Assembly: GCF_903969135.1 (NCBI RefSeq)
Contig: NZ_LR824569.1
Span: 4,671,001-4,735,000, forward strand
DNA from: Chryseobacterium sp. JV274
GTDB lineage: Bacteria > Bacteroidota > Bacteroidia > Flavobacteriales > Weeksellaceae
Direction of reading: 5' to 3'
Length of the DNA: 64,000 nucleotides
Below, one piece after another: positions 27,710 through 35,762 of this stretch (positions are counted from its first letter, which is position 1; each line of letters opens with the position of its first letter). The position numbers were made by a program, and so were the translations under genes. Under the pieces are notes generated by a model. That model saw nothing but the letters and a program-made list of their open reading frames with translations. It had not been told where the DNA came from and ran no database searches.

Positions 27710-29134
27710 ATGAAAATAGAACAGATTTATACAGGATGTCTTGCGCAGGGAGCTTACTATATTACTTCAGCTGGGGAAGCAGTAATTATTGATCCTTTAA
27801 GAGAAACACAGCCTTATATCAACAGATTGCAGGAAGATGGAGTACAGTTGAAATATATTTTTGAGACTCATTTTCATGCAGATTTCGTAAGCGGGCATCT
27901 TGATTTAAGCCATAAAACCGGAGCTCCGATTGTGTATGGACCGAGCGCAAATCCTGAGTTTAAGGCCATCATTGCAGAAGATCATCAGATATTTGAAATA
28001 GGAGATATTAAAATTAAAGTCCTTCATACACCTGGACACACTCTTGAGAGCTCATGTTATCTCTTGATGGACGAAAATGGCGTTGAAAAAGCACTTTTCA
28101 GCGGTGATACCTTATTCCTTGGAGATGTAGGCCGTCCGGATCTGGCACAGAAAGGAGCGAATATGACTCAGGAAGAACTGGCAGGACTTTTATATGACAG
28201 TTTGTATCATAAAATTTTGCCTTTACATGATGATATTACTGTATATCCTGCCCACGGGGCCGGTTCTGCCTGTGGTAAAAATATGCAGAAAGAAACGATA
28301 GATACATTGGGAAACCAGAAAAGAACCAATTATGCTTTGAATCAAAAAGACAGACAAAGTTTTATAAAAGAAGTAACAGATGGACTTTTACCTCCTTCTG
28401 CTTATTTTGCAATGAATGTTATGATGAATAAAAAAGGATACAACAGTTTTGATGAAGTTCTTTCTCAGGGATTGCATGCTCTTGCTCCGGAAAAGTTTGA
28501 GGAAATTGCTGAATTTTCAGGAGCTTTAATTTTAGATGTAAGAAACAATCGTGAATTTGCAAAAGGTTTTATCCCACAGTCGGTAAATATAGGACTGGAT
28601 GGTGATTTTGCCCCTTGGGTAGGAGCTTTAATTGCTGATGTAAACCAACCTATTCTTCTGGTAACGGAAAAAGGAACTGAAGAAGAAGCGGTAACAAGAT
28701 TAAGCAGAGTGGGATTTGATCATATTTTAGGATTTTTGGAAGGTGGATTTAAAGCTTGGGAAATGAGTGGAAAAGAAACAGACTTTATCAACCGAATTTC
28801 TGCAGAACAGTTTGAAACCGAAATAAAAGGTAATGAAGAAAAAATCATTGATATAAGAAAAGAGAGTGAATACAATGCAGAACATATTCATGAAGCCTAC
28901 AGCATGCCTTTAGCGTATATTAATGAATGGATTAATGAATTACGGGCGGAAGAACATTTTTATATGCATTGTGGAAGCGGATACAGAAGTACAATGGCCG
29001 CAAGCATCCTTCAGGCAAGAGGATATAGGGATTTTACAGAAATTGAAGGAGGTTTTAAAGCTATTGCATCCACTACAAGTATTCCTAAAAGTGATTTTGT
29101 GTGTCAGACTAAAATTTTAAATAAATTAGATTAA
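27710..29134 (+). CDS. CstB-like persulfide dioxygenase with pseudo-rhodanese and rhodanese domains
   Basis: 474 residues in three parts. The N-terminal metallo-beta-lactamase domain has THFHADFVSGH, HTPGHT and SGDTLFLGDVGRPDL, the iron-binding pattern of ETHE1-type persulfide dioxygenases. The middle rhodanese-like domain (about 255-360) has LLVTEKGTEEEA where the catalytic Cys loop should be, so it looks inactive. The C-terminal rhodanese has the active loop HCGSGYRS. This order is that of Staphylococcus CstB, which turns persulfides into thiosulfate and sulfite. It is cytoplasmic and is followed after 11 bp by two YeeE/YedE genes. Confidence 0.9.
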   Translation: MKIEQIYTGCLAQGAYYITSAGEAVIIDPLRETQPYINRLQEDGVQLKYIFETHFHADFVSGHLDLSHKTGAPIVYGPSANPEFKAIIAEDHQIFEIGDIKIKVLHTPGHTLESSCYLLMDENGVEKALFSGDTLFLGDVGRPDLAQKGANMTQEELAGLLYDSLYHKILPLHDDITVYPAHGAGSACGKNMQKETIDTLGNQKRTNYALNQKDRQSFIKEVTDGLLPPSAYFAMNVMMNKKGYNSFDEVLSQGLHALAPEKFEEIAEFSGALILDVRNNREFAKGFIPQSVNIGLDGDFAPWVGALIADVNQPILLVTEKGTEEEAVTRLSRVGFDHILGFLEGGFKAWEMSGKETDFINRISAEQFETEIKGNEEKIIDIRKESEYNAEHIHEAYSMPLAYINEWINELRAEEHFYMHCGSGYRSTMAASILQARGYRDFTEIEGGFKAIASTTSIPKSDFVCQTKILNKLD

Positions 29135-29145
29135 AAAAAGAAAAA

Positions 29146-29709
29146 ATGCTGGAGATTATAAAAGAACCGTGGCCATGGTATATTGCAGGCCCATTAATTG
29201 GTCTTACCGTTCCTGCCTTATTGCTGATGGGAAATAAATCCTTTGGAATAAGCTCTTCGCTGAGGCATGTCTGTGCTGCCTGTATACCGGCAAATGTGAA
29301 CTTTTTCAAATACGACTGGAAAAAAGAAGCCTGGAATTTATTTTTTGTACTAGGAATCTTCTTCGGAGGGATGATTGTTGCCAATTTTTTGCTTAATCCT
29401 GCAGAAATAATAGTTAATCCTGATCTGAAAACCGAACTGGCAGGCTACGGAATTACAGATTACAGCAGTCTGATCCCGGTACAACTGATGAATTTTGAAA
29501 ATCTGCTGACCTGGAAAGGATTTATCACAATGGTTGGTGGTGGTTTTTTAGTAGGTTTTGGAACAAGATATGCAGGAGGATGTACCAGCGGGCATGTAAT
29601 TATGGGGCTTTCCAATTTGCAGTGGCCTTCTTTGGTAGCAACAATCTGTTTTATGATCGGTGGTTTTTTAATGGCCAATCTTATTCTGCCTGTGATCCTT
29701 TCCCTGTAA
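29146..29709 (+). CDS. YeeE/YedE family membrane protein, first half-transporter
   Basis: 187 residues, with about four to five predicted membrane helices. The family motif GFGTRYAGGCTSGHVIMGLSN is clear, with the conserved Cys that in YeeE takes part in thiosulfate passage. LRHVCAACIPANVNFFKYDW adds further cysteines. YeeE/YedE proteins import thiosulfate or other sulfur compounds. Here the family is split in two genes of half length. It begins 11 bp after the dioxygenase gene and is very likely in its operon. Confidence 0.85.
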   Translation: MLEIIKEPWPWYIAGPLIGLTVPALLLMGNKSFGISSSLRHVCAACIPANVNFFKYDWKKEAWNLFFVLGIFFGGMIVANFLLNPAEIIVNPDLKTELAGYGITDYSSLIPVQLMNFENLLTWKGFITMVGGGFLVGFGTRYAGGCTSGHVIMGLSNLQWPSLVATICFMIGGFLMANLILPVILSL

Positions 29710-29738
29710 GTTTAATTTGTAAAGAGAATTTTGAAATA

Positions 29739-30221
29739 ATGATAAAAGAAAAAGATATACGCCTTCAGGATACTGTTTGTGTAAATGAAAGTAAGCTTAC
29801 GCATCAATGGTATCACAACCTGAAATACCTTGCTGCAGGAATTATTTTCGGGATTATATTTGTGAAAGCGGAAGTGATCAGCTGGTTCAGAATACAGGAA
29901 ATGTTCCGTCTGCAGTCTTTCCATATGTACGGAATCATCGGAAGTGCTGTATTAGTGGGAATGATTTCTGTAGAGTTGATCAAGAAATTCAAGATAAAAA
30001 CAATATATGGCGAACCCATTACACTGGCTCCCAAGAAGTTCAATAAAGGTCAGATTTATGGAGGATTGATATTTGGTTTTGGATGGGCCATCACCGGAGC
30101 TTGTCCCGGACCTCTTTTTGCTCAGATCGGAACAGGAGCTTTGGCAGTATCTGTTACTCTGTTGAGTGCTGTTGCAGGAACATGGGTATATGGATATTTC
30201 AGAGACAGATTACCCCATTAA
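29739..30221 (+). CDS. YeeE/YedE family (DUF6691-like) membrane protein, second half-transporter
   Basis: 160 residues from the ATG at 29739 (MIKEKDIRLQDTVCVNE). A longer frame runs back to 29580 inside the previous gene, but that segment is only an overlap in another frame. The protein has about four membrane helices and the motif GFGWAITGACPGPLFAQIG, the second conserved YeeE/YedE cysteine motif. It presumably pairs with the product of the gene 29 bp upstream to form one transport unit for a sulfur compound. Confidence 0.85.
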   Translation: MIKEKDIRLQDTVCVNESKLTHQWYHNLKYLAAGIIFGIIFVKAEVISWFRIQEMFRLQSFHMYGIIGSAVLVGMISVELIKKFKIKTIYGEPITLAPKKFNKGQIYGGLIFGFGWAITGACPGPLFAQIGTGALAVSVTLLSAVAGTWVYGYFRDRLPH

Positions 30222-30227
30222 TATCTT

Positions 30228-30262
30228 AAAAAAGACTGTAGAAAATAATCTGCTGTCTTTTA
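30228..30262. terminator. Weak hairpin between the sulfur cluster and the TolC gene
   Basis: AAAAGAC (30230-30236) and GTCTTTT (30255-30261) can form a 7-bp stem in the 50-bp convergent gap. The loop is long (18 nt) and the T-run poor. Confidence 0.35.
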
Positions 30263-30271
30263 AGTATAAAA

Positions 30272-31672
30272 TTATGAATAAATGAAGTTCTCTGCGCCTA
30301 AAGCCATATAAAGATTAATGCGCTCTATTCTGTACTGAAGCTCCAGACTGATGAGGTTCATTTCGTTTTTCAGGAGATCCCTCTGTTTACGGATCAATAC
30401 AAAACTGTTGTTTGTGCCTACTTTTATTTGTTTCTCGGTGAGCGTAATATTATTTTTCAGCTCATTGACGGCCTTAGTAGTAAAAGTAATCTGTTTTTCA
30501 ATAGAACGGAGATTGGCCAAAGAAGACTCCACTTCGTTCAAAGCATTCAGAACAGCTTTTGAATATTCTTCAACAACCTGTTTCTGCTGGGAAGTTTTTA
30601 TTTCCACATTCTTTTTTAATTTTCCGCTGTTGAATAGCGGAGAAACCAATCCGCCACCCACTTTTAATAAGGGACTTGAAAATAAAGAATTGATAGATTC
30701 CACATTACTTCCGGCAGATCCAAGAGATGAAGTTATGTTCAATGAAGGAAGTCTTGCTGCCTTTGCCTGCTGTACTTCATAAAAAGCCTTTTCAATCTGA
30801 AAATGACTGGCCTGTATGTCTGATCTGTTTTCCAAAAGTTCAAGAGGAAAAGACTCAGGAATACTATTCCCGGCAGGATTAAAAAAGTTTTGGGTTGCCA
30901 GTTTCCCTTCCGGATATTTTCCGGTGAGCAGTTCCAGTGATCTTCTGGATTGTGCATTCGCATTTTTTACCTTTTCCAGATAGCCTTGCAGGGAAATAAT
31001 CTCTCCTGTTATATTAGAGATATCCAAAGCATTTGCTGTTCCAACCTTCTTTTGAATAACATATAGCTTTTCCAGGTCTTTAGATTTCTGAATGTAACTT
31101 TCAATCTTATCTTCCTGAATATTTCCTGCGATATTCAGAAAATAAGCTTTAGCAATCATCCCGGCGATAGATTGATGCAGCAAGGTATTCTGATGTTTTG
31201 CAGAAAAATAATTGCTGGTGCTTGCCATCTGTGAAGATTTGTTTTTCCCCCAAAGATCAATCTCCCAATTAGCTTTTAATGCAAGACGCCTGATCTGGCT
31301 GTCACTTACTAAATTATTAGAAGTATTGGCTACTGCGCTTACACTGGGATAAAGATCACTTCCTGCAATTTCCATTGCCAGTTCAATCTGATTCAGTTTT
31401 TCCTTTGCAATAATCAGATCAGCATTGTATACCATTCCTTCATTAATCAGGGTTTCCAGTTGAGGTGTTTTAAGATCATTGATCCAGTCATAGGAAATGG
31501 ATCTGGAGTTCGCTTTTCTGTCGAAGATCCATTCATCCGGGATTTCTATATGAGAAGCAATTTCACTCTTTTCTTTAAGCTGGTTTATATTTTCCTTAGT
31601 TGGCTCTTTATAGCCAAGGCATGAACTTAAACTTACGGAAAGTACACCCAATAAAATTAATTTCTTGTACAT
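30272..31672 (-). CDS. TolC/NodT family outer-membrane efflux lipoprotein
   Basis: 466 residues. The N-terminus MYKKLILLGVLSVSLSSCLGYKEP has a lipobox ending in SSC, so the mature protein is probably a lipoprotein, as for OprM/NodT types. Two outer-membrane efflux repeats follow, including the NSIPESFPLELLENRSDIQASHFQIEKAFYEVQQAKAARLPSLNITSSLG segment typical of the family. It is last in a three-gene operon after HlyD-type and DUF3302 genes and forms the outer-membrane channel of the predicted exporter. Confidence 0.9.
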   Translation of the reverse strand: MYKKLILLGVLSVSLSSCLGYKEPTKENINQLKEKSEIASHIEIPDEWIFDRKANSRSISYDWINDLKTPQLETLINEGMVYNADLIIAKEKLNQIELAMEIAGSDLYPSVSAVANTSNNLVSDSQIRRLALKANWEIDLWGKNKSSQMASTSNYFSAKHQNTLLHQSIAGMIAKAYFLNIAGNIQEDKIESYIQKSKDLEKLYVIQKKVGTANALDISNITGEIISLQGYLEKVKNANAQSRRSLELLTGKYPEGKLATQNFFNPAGNSIPESFPLELLENRSDIQASHFQIEKAFYEVQQAKAARLPSLNITSSLGSAGSNVESINSLFSSPLLKVGGGLVSPLFNSGKLKKNVEIKTSQQKQVVEEYSKAVLNALNEVESSLANLRSIEKQITFTTKAVNELKNNITLTEKQIKVGTNNSFVLIRKQRDLLKNEMNLISLELQYRIERINLYMALGAENFIYS

Positions 31673-31673
31673 G

Positions 31674-32831
31674 TTAATGAAGTTTAGGAATCAGATAGTT
31701 GATTTTACTGCTGACACGTACCATTACTTTTCGGATAAGATGAAGCGGTTTGATATGGTCAGAATAAATGACAGCCGTTCCCCTTGCCCCGACGGTAAGC
31801 TGTTTCTGGCTATCTTCCAATACAAACTTGGCGATAAGTTTCCCATCAGTTTCCGGTAATTGTCTCGCAGTATCAGGAAGCCCCGCTGTAGAACCGTTTC
31901 CTCCCAACATTCCTCCTGCATTATTCATAATTCCCTGGCTGGTAGCATCAATCACGTATTCAAGTCTGGCCTTCACTACTTTTCCCGGTTCTGTTTTAAG
32001 AGCCAGCTCCACTTCATCACCGTTTTTTACCGTTTCCAGTTCGTTCTGGGCAAAAAATCCAATCACTGACTGTTGCTTCTGAATCAGAACGAAAGCAGAT
32101 TTAAAAGGTGCCATGATTGCTCCTTCATTCAACTGAACATTGGGAATTACTCCATCGGTGGGAGCCAGAACAACGGTTTGGGAAAGATTCCATTTTGCCT
32201 GATCCAGCTTTGCCTGAATTTCAGATACCGATGAATTTTCTCCACCATAAGAAGCATTGGATTTAGTCTCCAAAGATTGTTGCTGTGACTGTGCAGCACT
32301 GATTCTGGACTGCAGATCCTGTACATTGGTGACTGCCTGCTCAAGATCAAATTTATTAGCCGCTCCTGCTTCCACCAATTCCTTATACTGAACTGCTCTT
32401 TTATTAGCTAGATCCAGCTGTGACTGTAAACCTGCAATATTTTTCCTGGAAGCTGAGATGTCTGTATTATAAGAACTTACAGTAGCTTTCATATTGCTTA
32501 GTTTAGCTTCCAGAGATTTGATTTCCTGTACATAAGGCTCTCTGTCCAGTACAAATAAAGTGTCTCCCTTTTTTACTTCCTGATTAGTGGTGACATATAC
32601 TTTTTTCACTTTCCCTAAAACCTGAGTGGTAATATCCACACTCCTGTTTCCCACCTTTACATCAGAAGTGATAGGACAGTAGTAATTTAAGCTTAATATC
32701 AAAGCAATAGATCCGAAGATAGGTAATGAATATACCACCACCTGTGTGGTAAATGTCCAAGGGATCAGTTTTAATTTTTTAATAAGGAGCCAGCATATTC
32801 CGGCATATATTGCGACGAGTAGTTCCAGCAT
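31674..32831 (-). CDS. HlyD-family periplasmic adaptor (YibH-like)
   Basis: 385 residues. Two hydrophobic segments at the N-terminus (about 2-17 and 30-48) resemble the YibH/YiaV branch of adaptors, unlike the single anchor of EmrA. Lipoyl/barrel-sandwich halves (VDITTQVLGKVKKVYVTTNQEVKKGDTLFVLD and TVVLAPTDGVIPNVQLNEGAIMA) flank a coiled-coil hairpin (about 100-200). It bridges the inner membrane to TolC. Its stop is 1 bp from the TolC start, indicating one operon. No MFS, RND or ABC pump gene adjoins it. Confidence 0.88.
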   Translation of the reverse strand: MLELLVAIYAGICWLLIKKLKLIPWTFTTQVVVYSLPIFGSIALILSLNYYCPITSDVKVGNRSVDITTQVLGKVKKVYVTTNQEVKKGDTLFVLDREPYVQEIKSLEAKLSNMKATVSSYNTDISASRKNIAGLQSQLDLANKRAVQYKELVEAGAANKFDLEQAVTNVQDLQSRISAAQSQQQSLETKSNASYGGENSSVSEIQAKLDQAKWNLSQTVVLAPTDGVIPNVQLNEGAIMAPFKSAFVLIQKQQSVIGFFAQNELETVKNGDEVELALKTEPGKVVKARLEYVIDATSQGIMNNAGGMLGGNGSTAGLPDTARQLPETDGKLIAKFVLEDSQKQLTVGARGTAVIYSDHIKPLHLIRKVMVRVSSKINYLIPKLH

Positions 32832-32836
32832 ATTTG

Positions 32837-33202
32837 TTAATTTTCGAGGGTTTTAAATTCTTCTTCAGTAGAATCTGTGTTATCCATGTCTTTTTTAGGG
32901 GGTTCTGGGTTTCCGTAATCATAGTTGGCCCAGATTAACGCAATCGGCCATAAAAGGCCTCCGAAAACAAGGGAAAGGAGGCACATACTTTTTATGGCGT
33001 TCAGCTGAGGATGTTTTTTTTTCTCAGCTACTTTTTCCGGATAGATATGAACTTTCCAGAAAAGATAAATTCCTGCAATAGGTAAAACAAGTAAAATTAA
33101 CCAAGAAGCAGAATTTGCTATATTATCTTCTAAGCTGCCTGTTGATGCCTGAACAAAATTGCATGATAATAACAGGCAAAGAAGTAAGGATATTCTTTGC
33201 AT
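32837..33202 (-). CDS. DUF3302 (YibI/YiaW-like) inner-membrane protein
   Basis: 121 residues. A signal-like N-terminus is followed by two membrane helices (about 30-50 and 72-93). The conserved stretch WLILLVLPIAGIYLFWKVHIYPEKVAEKKKHPQ and LLSLVFGGLLWPIALIWA match DUF3302. In E. coli, DUF3302 proteins (YibI, YiaW) are encoded next to YibH/YiaV adaptors, exactly as here. The function is unknown; it may be a small partner of the adaptor in the inner membrane. It is the first gene of the operon. Confidence 0.85.
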   Translation of the reverse strand: MQRISLLLCLLLSCNFVQASTGSLEDNIANSASWLILLVLPIAGIYLFWKVHIYPEKVAEKKKHPQLNAIKSMCLLSLVFGGLLWPIALIWANYDYGNPEPPKKDMDNTDSTEEEFKTLEN

Positions 33203-33244
33203 AAAATAATTGTATGAGGTAATAATAAAATGTAAACAAGGTTG

Positions 33245-33270
33245 TAACCTGGCGGTCAGTATTTAACCTG
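33245..33270 (-). promoter_or_regulatory. Direct repeat upstream of the DUF3302-HlyD-TolC operon
   Basis: CAGGTTA occurs twice on the minus strand (complement at 33245-33251 and 33264-33270) with starts 19 bp apart, 43 bp or more before the first gene. The spacing of nearly two helical turns suggests a binding site for a dimeric regulator. The Crp-like protein encoded at 33427 is a candidate. Confidence 0.4.
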
Positions 33271-33426
33271 CCGATTACTGTGAATCTTAAGAAATATTAA
33301 AGGTAATTCAATAATAAGTCGTTTTTTTAGGTGATATTTTTCTCATTTTGCTTTTTAATTAATGGTATAATAGTGTTTTGAGTAAGCAAAAATAGAATGA
33401 ATAAAGTGAGAAAAAGTATTCCTAAG

Positions 33427-34032
33427 TTATTTTTTTCTTTCGTTCCTTTTTTTATGGATACGGGCTGTCATTCTTGAAAGTGAGTTGGGAGTGATACCCA
33501 GAAAATTAGCAATATACTTTCTGTTGGCATTCTGTGAAGTAAAAGGACGGGTTTCCAGAAACTCTTCATACCGGGAATGCGGGGAAGTAGAACAAAACTG
33601 TTCTGTACGTACTTTTAATATACTGATGATCTGTTTCAAAGATTTGAGATATACATTATAAATCCCTCTGTTCTGAAATGCAGCTTCTTCAAATTCATTC
33701 TTGTTGAAAAGGAAAATCTGACTTTCCAATACGGCTTCTATAGTATATTTTCCTTCATTTTTATTAGCATATGACTCCGGGCTTTCCATAATGGCAGCTT
33801 CCTTTTCAGAAGGGAGAAAAAGATTGCTTTCAACGCCGTCTTCATCATCAAAGAAAAACCTTAATAATCCATGGGAAAGAATGAATAATTGATTAAAAGA
33901 CTTGCCGGGTTCTGTAAGCTTTTCTTTTCTTTGAAGCAATTTTGGGGTACTGATATTAACCAAAATAGTAATTTCTTCATCAGAAAGTTCCTGAAAAAAA
34001 GAGATATTTCTGAAAGTTTTAAATGAGTCCAT
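33427..34032 (-). CDS. Crp/Fnr family transcriptional regulator
   Basis: 201 residues. A cyclic-nucleotide-binding-type domain (LLQRKEKLTEPGKSFNQLFILSHGLLRFFFDDEDGVESNLFLPSEKEA) is followed by a short winged helix (NRKYIANFLGITPNSLSRMTARIHKK). This is the small Crp-like type abundant in Flavobacteriia, and the residues that bind cAMP in E. coli Crp are not evident. It lies upstream of, and on the same strand as, the export operon, with a 224-bp gap, and is divergent from the glycosylasparaginase gene. It may control the operon. Confidence 0.82.
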   Translation of the reverse strand: MDSFKTFRNISFFQELSDEEITILVNISTPKLLQRKEKLTEPGKSFNQLFILSHGLLRFFFDDEDGVESNLFLPSEKEAAIMESPESYANKNEGKYTIEAVLESQIFLFNKNEFEEAAFQNRGIYNVYLKSLKQIISILKVRTEQFCSTSPHSRYEEFLETRPFTSQNANRKYIANFLGITPNSLSRMTARIHKKRNERKK

Positions 34033-34141
34033 TACAGCAGTAAAGATAAATAAAAATAATACACGGATATTCGTTGAGTCGCCATGAGGATTTCATAGAA
34101 GTTTTTTTTAGATTTGTGGGTATTATACAATTTGAGATACC

Positions 34142-35140
34142 ATGAACAATAACCGAAGAAGTTTTATTAAAAAACTGGGAATTGCAACAGCCGCACTTGC
34201 CGTAAACCCACTGGATCTAATGGCTGCCGAATTACCTGAACCTATTGTCACAGCTGTAAATAAACCGATTGTCCTTTCTACCTGGAATTTCGGATTAAAA
34301 GCTAACGAAGAAGCATGGACGATCCTTGGAAAAGGAGGAAAGGCTTTGGATGCAGTAGAAAAAGGAGTTCGTCTTGTAGAATTAGATCCTAAAGAAAGAA
34401 GTGTGGGGTATGGAGGCCGTCCGGACAGAGATGGAAGAGTAACGCTGGATGCCTGTATCATGGATGAAAATTATAATATTGGTTCAGTAGCATGTCTGGA
34501 GCATGTGAAAAACCCTATTTCCGTTGCCAGAGCAGTTATGGAAAAAACACCCCATGTTATGCTGGTAGGTGACGGAGCATTGCAGTTTGCCCTTTCACAA
34601 GGATTTAAAAAAGAAAATCTTCTCACTCCGGAATCTGAAAAAGAATGGAAAGAATGGTTAAAAACCAGCCAGTATAAACCCATTGCCAATATTGAAAATC
34701 ACGATACCATAGGAATGATCGCGTTGGATGCCCAGGGAAACCTTTCCGGAGCATGTACAACCAGCGGAATGGCTTTTAAAATGCATGGAAGAGTAGGAGA
34801 TTCCCCAATTATCGGAGCAGGCCTGTTTGTAGATAATGAAGTAGGAGCAGCTACTGCAACCGGTCATGGCGAAGAAGTGATAAGAACGGTAGGAACCCAT
34901 CTTGTGGTTGAACTAATGAGACAGGGTAGAAATCCACAGGAAGCCTGCAAAGAAGCAGTAGACAGAATTGTAAAAATCGCACAGCGAAGAAACAAAAACC
35001 TAAAAGACATTCAGGTAGGCTTTATTGCGATTAATAAACAGGGAGAATATGGTTCTTACTGTATTCAGGACGGATTCAACTTTGCCGTTTATGATCAGAA
35101 AGGAAACCGCCTTGAGAAACCGGAATTTGCTTTGAAATAA
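34142..35140 (+). CDS. N4-(beta-N-acetylglucosaminyl)-L-asparaginase (glycosylasparaginase)
   Basis: 332 residues. The N-terminus NNNRRSFIKKLGIATAALAV has a twin-arginine signal, so the protein is probably exported folded. The Ntn-hydrolase cleavage site lies in NHDTIGMIALD: autoproteolysis before the Thr gives alpha and beta subunits, with Thr as nucleophile. GNLSGACTTSGMAFKMHGRVGDSPIIGAG is the conserved core of the beta subunit. The enzyme cleaves the GlcNAc-Asn bond of N-glycans and closely resembles in layout the structurally known Elizabethkingia meningoseptica enzyme. Nearby GH20 and beta-mannosidase genes act on the same kind of glycan. Confidence 0.94.
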   Translation: MNNNRRSFIKKLGIATAALAVNPLDLMAAELPEPIVTAVNKPIVLSTWNFGLKANEEAWTILGKGGKALDAVEKGVRLVELDPKERSVGYGGRPDRDGRVTLDACIMDENYNIGSVACLEHVKNPISVARAVMEKTPHVMLVGDGALQFALSQGFKKENLLTPESEKEWKEWLKTSQYKPIANIENHDTIGMIALDAQGNLSGACTTSGMAFKMHGRVGDSPIIGAGLFVDNEVGAATATGHGEEVIRTVGTHLVVELMRQGRNPQEACKEAVDRIVKIAQRRNKNLKDIQVGFIAINKQGEYGSYCIQDGFNFAVYDQKGNRLEKPEFALK

Positions 35141-35187
35141 TTTAAAAATTCAATAGGAATGAGCTTTAGCCAAAACATACAACAAAT

Positions 35188-35742
35188 ATGAAAAGAACGA
35201 TTATCGCTTCTTTATTTCTGATTATTGCATGCAAAGAAGAAAAGAAGGAGATGAAAACAGCCATAGAACCACAGCAGACAGAAAAAAAAGTAGTTTTAAA
35301 TAATGAATCCAATGAAGTAGAAGATGCAAAAAAATGGTTGGAAAAGAGCATTGTTGATTATTTTAAAGCTGATATCGGAAGTGAAGAAAAGAGTATGCAG
35401 AAGATCACAACCAAAGATTATTTCGATTATAAAACGGATGCAACAAATGTAGATATGGATGTAGATGGAAGCCTTACAGAAAAAGAGTTTCAGGATAAGT
35501 GGAAATCGAAATTTGATACGAGTAAATCAGGGATTGGAGTAGGTTTCTTAATTACGGCTCAGGATTGGAATAAGATTGAAGTCGGAAGCTGTGATTTAAA
35601 ATCTTCCTCAAAAGATGAATATACCTTTAATGTAGTGTTGGTTGATGATGGTTTTAAAGCGAAATATCCTTCAGTAATAAAAGTAGTAAAAGAAAACGGT
35701 TCCTTTCTCATTGCAGATGTATTGCAGGACGAACCAAAATAG
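35188..35742 (+). CDS. Putative lipoprotein of unknown function
   Basis: 184 residues. MKRTIIASLFLIIACKEEKKE carries a lipobox ending in IAC, so the protein is probably lipid-anchored. The mature part is rich in Lys, Asp and Glu, with two parts: a helical linker (about 25-60) and a compact alpha/beta part ending IKVVKENGSFLIADVLQDE. This terminal pattern resembles NTF2-like or DUF3828-like folds, but I do not assign one. It lies 47 bp after the glycosylasparaginase gene and 20 bp before cutC, so the three may be cotranscribed. Confidence 0.75.
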   Translation: MKRTIIASLFLIIACKEEKKEMKTAIEPQQTEKKVVLNNESNEVEDAKKWLEKSIVDYFKADIGSEEKSMQKITTKDYFDYKTDATNVDMDVDGSLTEKEFQDKWKSKFDTSKSGIGVGFLITAQDWNKIEVGSCDLKSSSKDEYTFNVVLVDDGFKAKYPSVIKVVKENGSFLIADVLQDEPK

Positions 35743-35762
35743 AATTAAACAGATATAATACA

